In this document: in pieces, positions 23,612-24,250 of the stretch | Layout: the number at the start of each line of letters is the position of its first letter | Numbering within the stretch: the first letter of the stretch is position 1 | Source of the DNA: Chthoniobacterales bacterium | GTDB lineage: Bacteria > Verrucomicrobiota > Verrucomicrobiia > Chthoniobacterales > UBA10450 | NCBI GenBank assembly: GCA_013694945.1 | Contig: JACDBM010000182.1 | Location: 1 to 24,250 of the forward strand | Length of the DNA stretch: 24,250 bases | Reading direction: 5' to 3' | The notes under the pieces: model-generated | Databases searched by the model: none | The model's input: only the letters and a program-made list of their open reading frames with translations | Told to the model about the DNA's origin: nothing | Position numbers and translations under genes: made by a program

Positions 23612-24250
23612 GTGAGACGATTTTTCCTCCTGCTCGTCGCCGGGGCAGCCGCGGCGTTCGGAATCTGGTATGCCATGCGCGGTGGTCGGCTCGGAGGCTC
23701 GTCGAACGTTACCGTCACGTCGCTCTTGCCGAAGGAGACGCTCGCGTTCGTGCACCTGCCGGATTTTAACGCCACCCGCGCGCGCTGGCGCGAGACTGAC
23801 ATTTGCAAATTGTGGCGCGAACCCGCCGTGCAGGATTTTGTTCAACGACCGCTCTCGAAGATGCCAGACGCGAGCGTGATTCAGCAAAAGCTGCGGGAAT
23901 TCGAGACCCTTGGAATCAAGGATGCATTCTTCGCCGTGACAGCTTGGGAAGACCAGCGGACCGGGTTGCTGGCAGGTTTCCGTTTCAAAGGCAGCGCGGA
24001 GGATGCCGAAAAGATCGTCGGACAATGGCGAACGCGTTTGCAAGCCAACGCGCCGAACGCCCGGCGCGAGGCGATCATGAACGAGCAGCATCGCATGGAT
24101 GTCGTGACCGAGGGGGCGATCACGATTGCGACCGTCTACGATCGACAGTGGTTCTTCGCCGCGAACGACGTTGCGGCGCTGAAAATTGTGCTCGATCGAA
24201 CCAATGGCCGGCGCAAAGAACCAGCCACAACGCTGGCAGCCGACGAGAAC
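23612..24250 (+). CDS. Membrane-anchored or exported protein of unknown function, 3' end beyond the window
   Basis: From GTG at 23612 the frame is open for 213 codons to the window edge. The N-terminus (RRFFLLLVAGAAAAFGIWYAM) is a signal anchor or signal peptide at about residues 4-21. The rest is predicted extracytoplasmic with alternating strands and helices (LLPKETLAFVHLPDFNATRARW, IKDAFFAVTAWEDQ, GLLAGFRFKGSAEDAEKIVGQW, WFFAANDVAALKIVLDR). The LPKETLAFVHLPD opening recalls the DUF3352-type repeat proteins of Planctomycetes and Verrucomicrobia, a guess from memory. The start lacks a clear Shine-Dalgarno; an ATG at 23675 is the alternative. It begins 48 bases after xerD. Confidence 0.7.
   Translation, partial: MRRFFLLLVAGAAAAFGIWYAMRGGRLGGSSNVTVTSLLPKETLAFVHLPDFNATRARWRETDICKLWREPAVQDFVQRPLSKMPDASVIQQKLREFETLGIKDAFFAVTAWEDQRTGLLAGFRFKGSAEDAEKIVGQWRTRLQANAPNARREAIMNEQHRMDVVTEGAITIATVYDRQWFFAANDVAALKIVLDRTNGRRKEPATTLAADEN

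Noticed and set aside
1..24250. CRISPR arrays, insertion sequences, tRNA or rRNA genes
   Set aside because: I found no regularly spaced direct repeats, transposase-like frames, terminal repeats or RNA gene signatures on either strand.

Overview
The window looks like a chromosomal stretch of a GC-rich, Gram-negative, diderm bacterium, probably a Verrucomicrobiota of the Spartobacteria/Chthoniobacterales type. This placement is an inference. It rests on gene content: a meso-DAP-type MurE in a complete-looking dcw cluster, an ExbB/ExbD/TonB set implying an outer membrane, a GuaB3-type IMPDH relative, and a secretion/pilus ATPase next to MglA/MglB. No rRNA or other marker is present to prove it. 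I see no tRNA, rRNA, insertion sequence, prophage or CRISPR array.

Left part (1-9264, minus strand): the division and cell wall (dcw) cluster, read right to left as mraZ - rsmH - ftsL - ftsI - murE - murF - mraY - murD - a truncated single-pass membrane protein. Most genes abut or overlap (ATGA and TAAATG junctions). The exception is the murE-murF gap, which holds a 48-nt near-perfect inverted repeat. Upstream of mraZ are four (A/G)GTGG boxes at an exact 10-bp period overlapping a sigma70-like promoter, which fits an autoregulatory MraZ operator.

Middle (9387-14648, plus strand): a small exported protein with YD-like repeats is divergent from mraZ. It is followed by a translationally coupled ExbB-ExbD-TonB-like set with a 79-aa membrane zinc-ribbon protein, then guaB3 starting one base later, then fabF.

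Right-middle (14772-20669, minus strand): a tight five-gene operon. It encodes a TPR-like/MshEN protein, a GspE/PilB ATPase, a 696-aa proline-rich protein with recurring short motifs and a C-terminal Roadblock domain, an MglA Ras-like GTPase, and an MglB-like Roadblock protein. It resembles a pilus or secretion motor packaged with its own polarity GTPase switch and is the best candidate here for an under-described system.

Right end (20670-24250): a 314-bp gene-poor leader with one possible small ORF, a cytoplasmic sulfite-oxidase-like molybdopterin protein, a UVR-motif protein, a XerD-type recombinase on the other strand, and a membrane-anchored or exported protein of unknown function that runs off the window.
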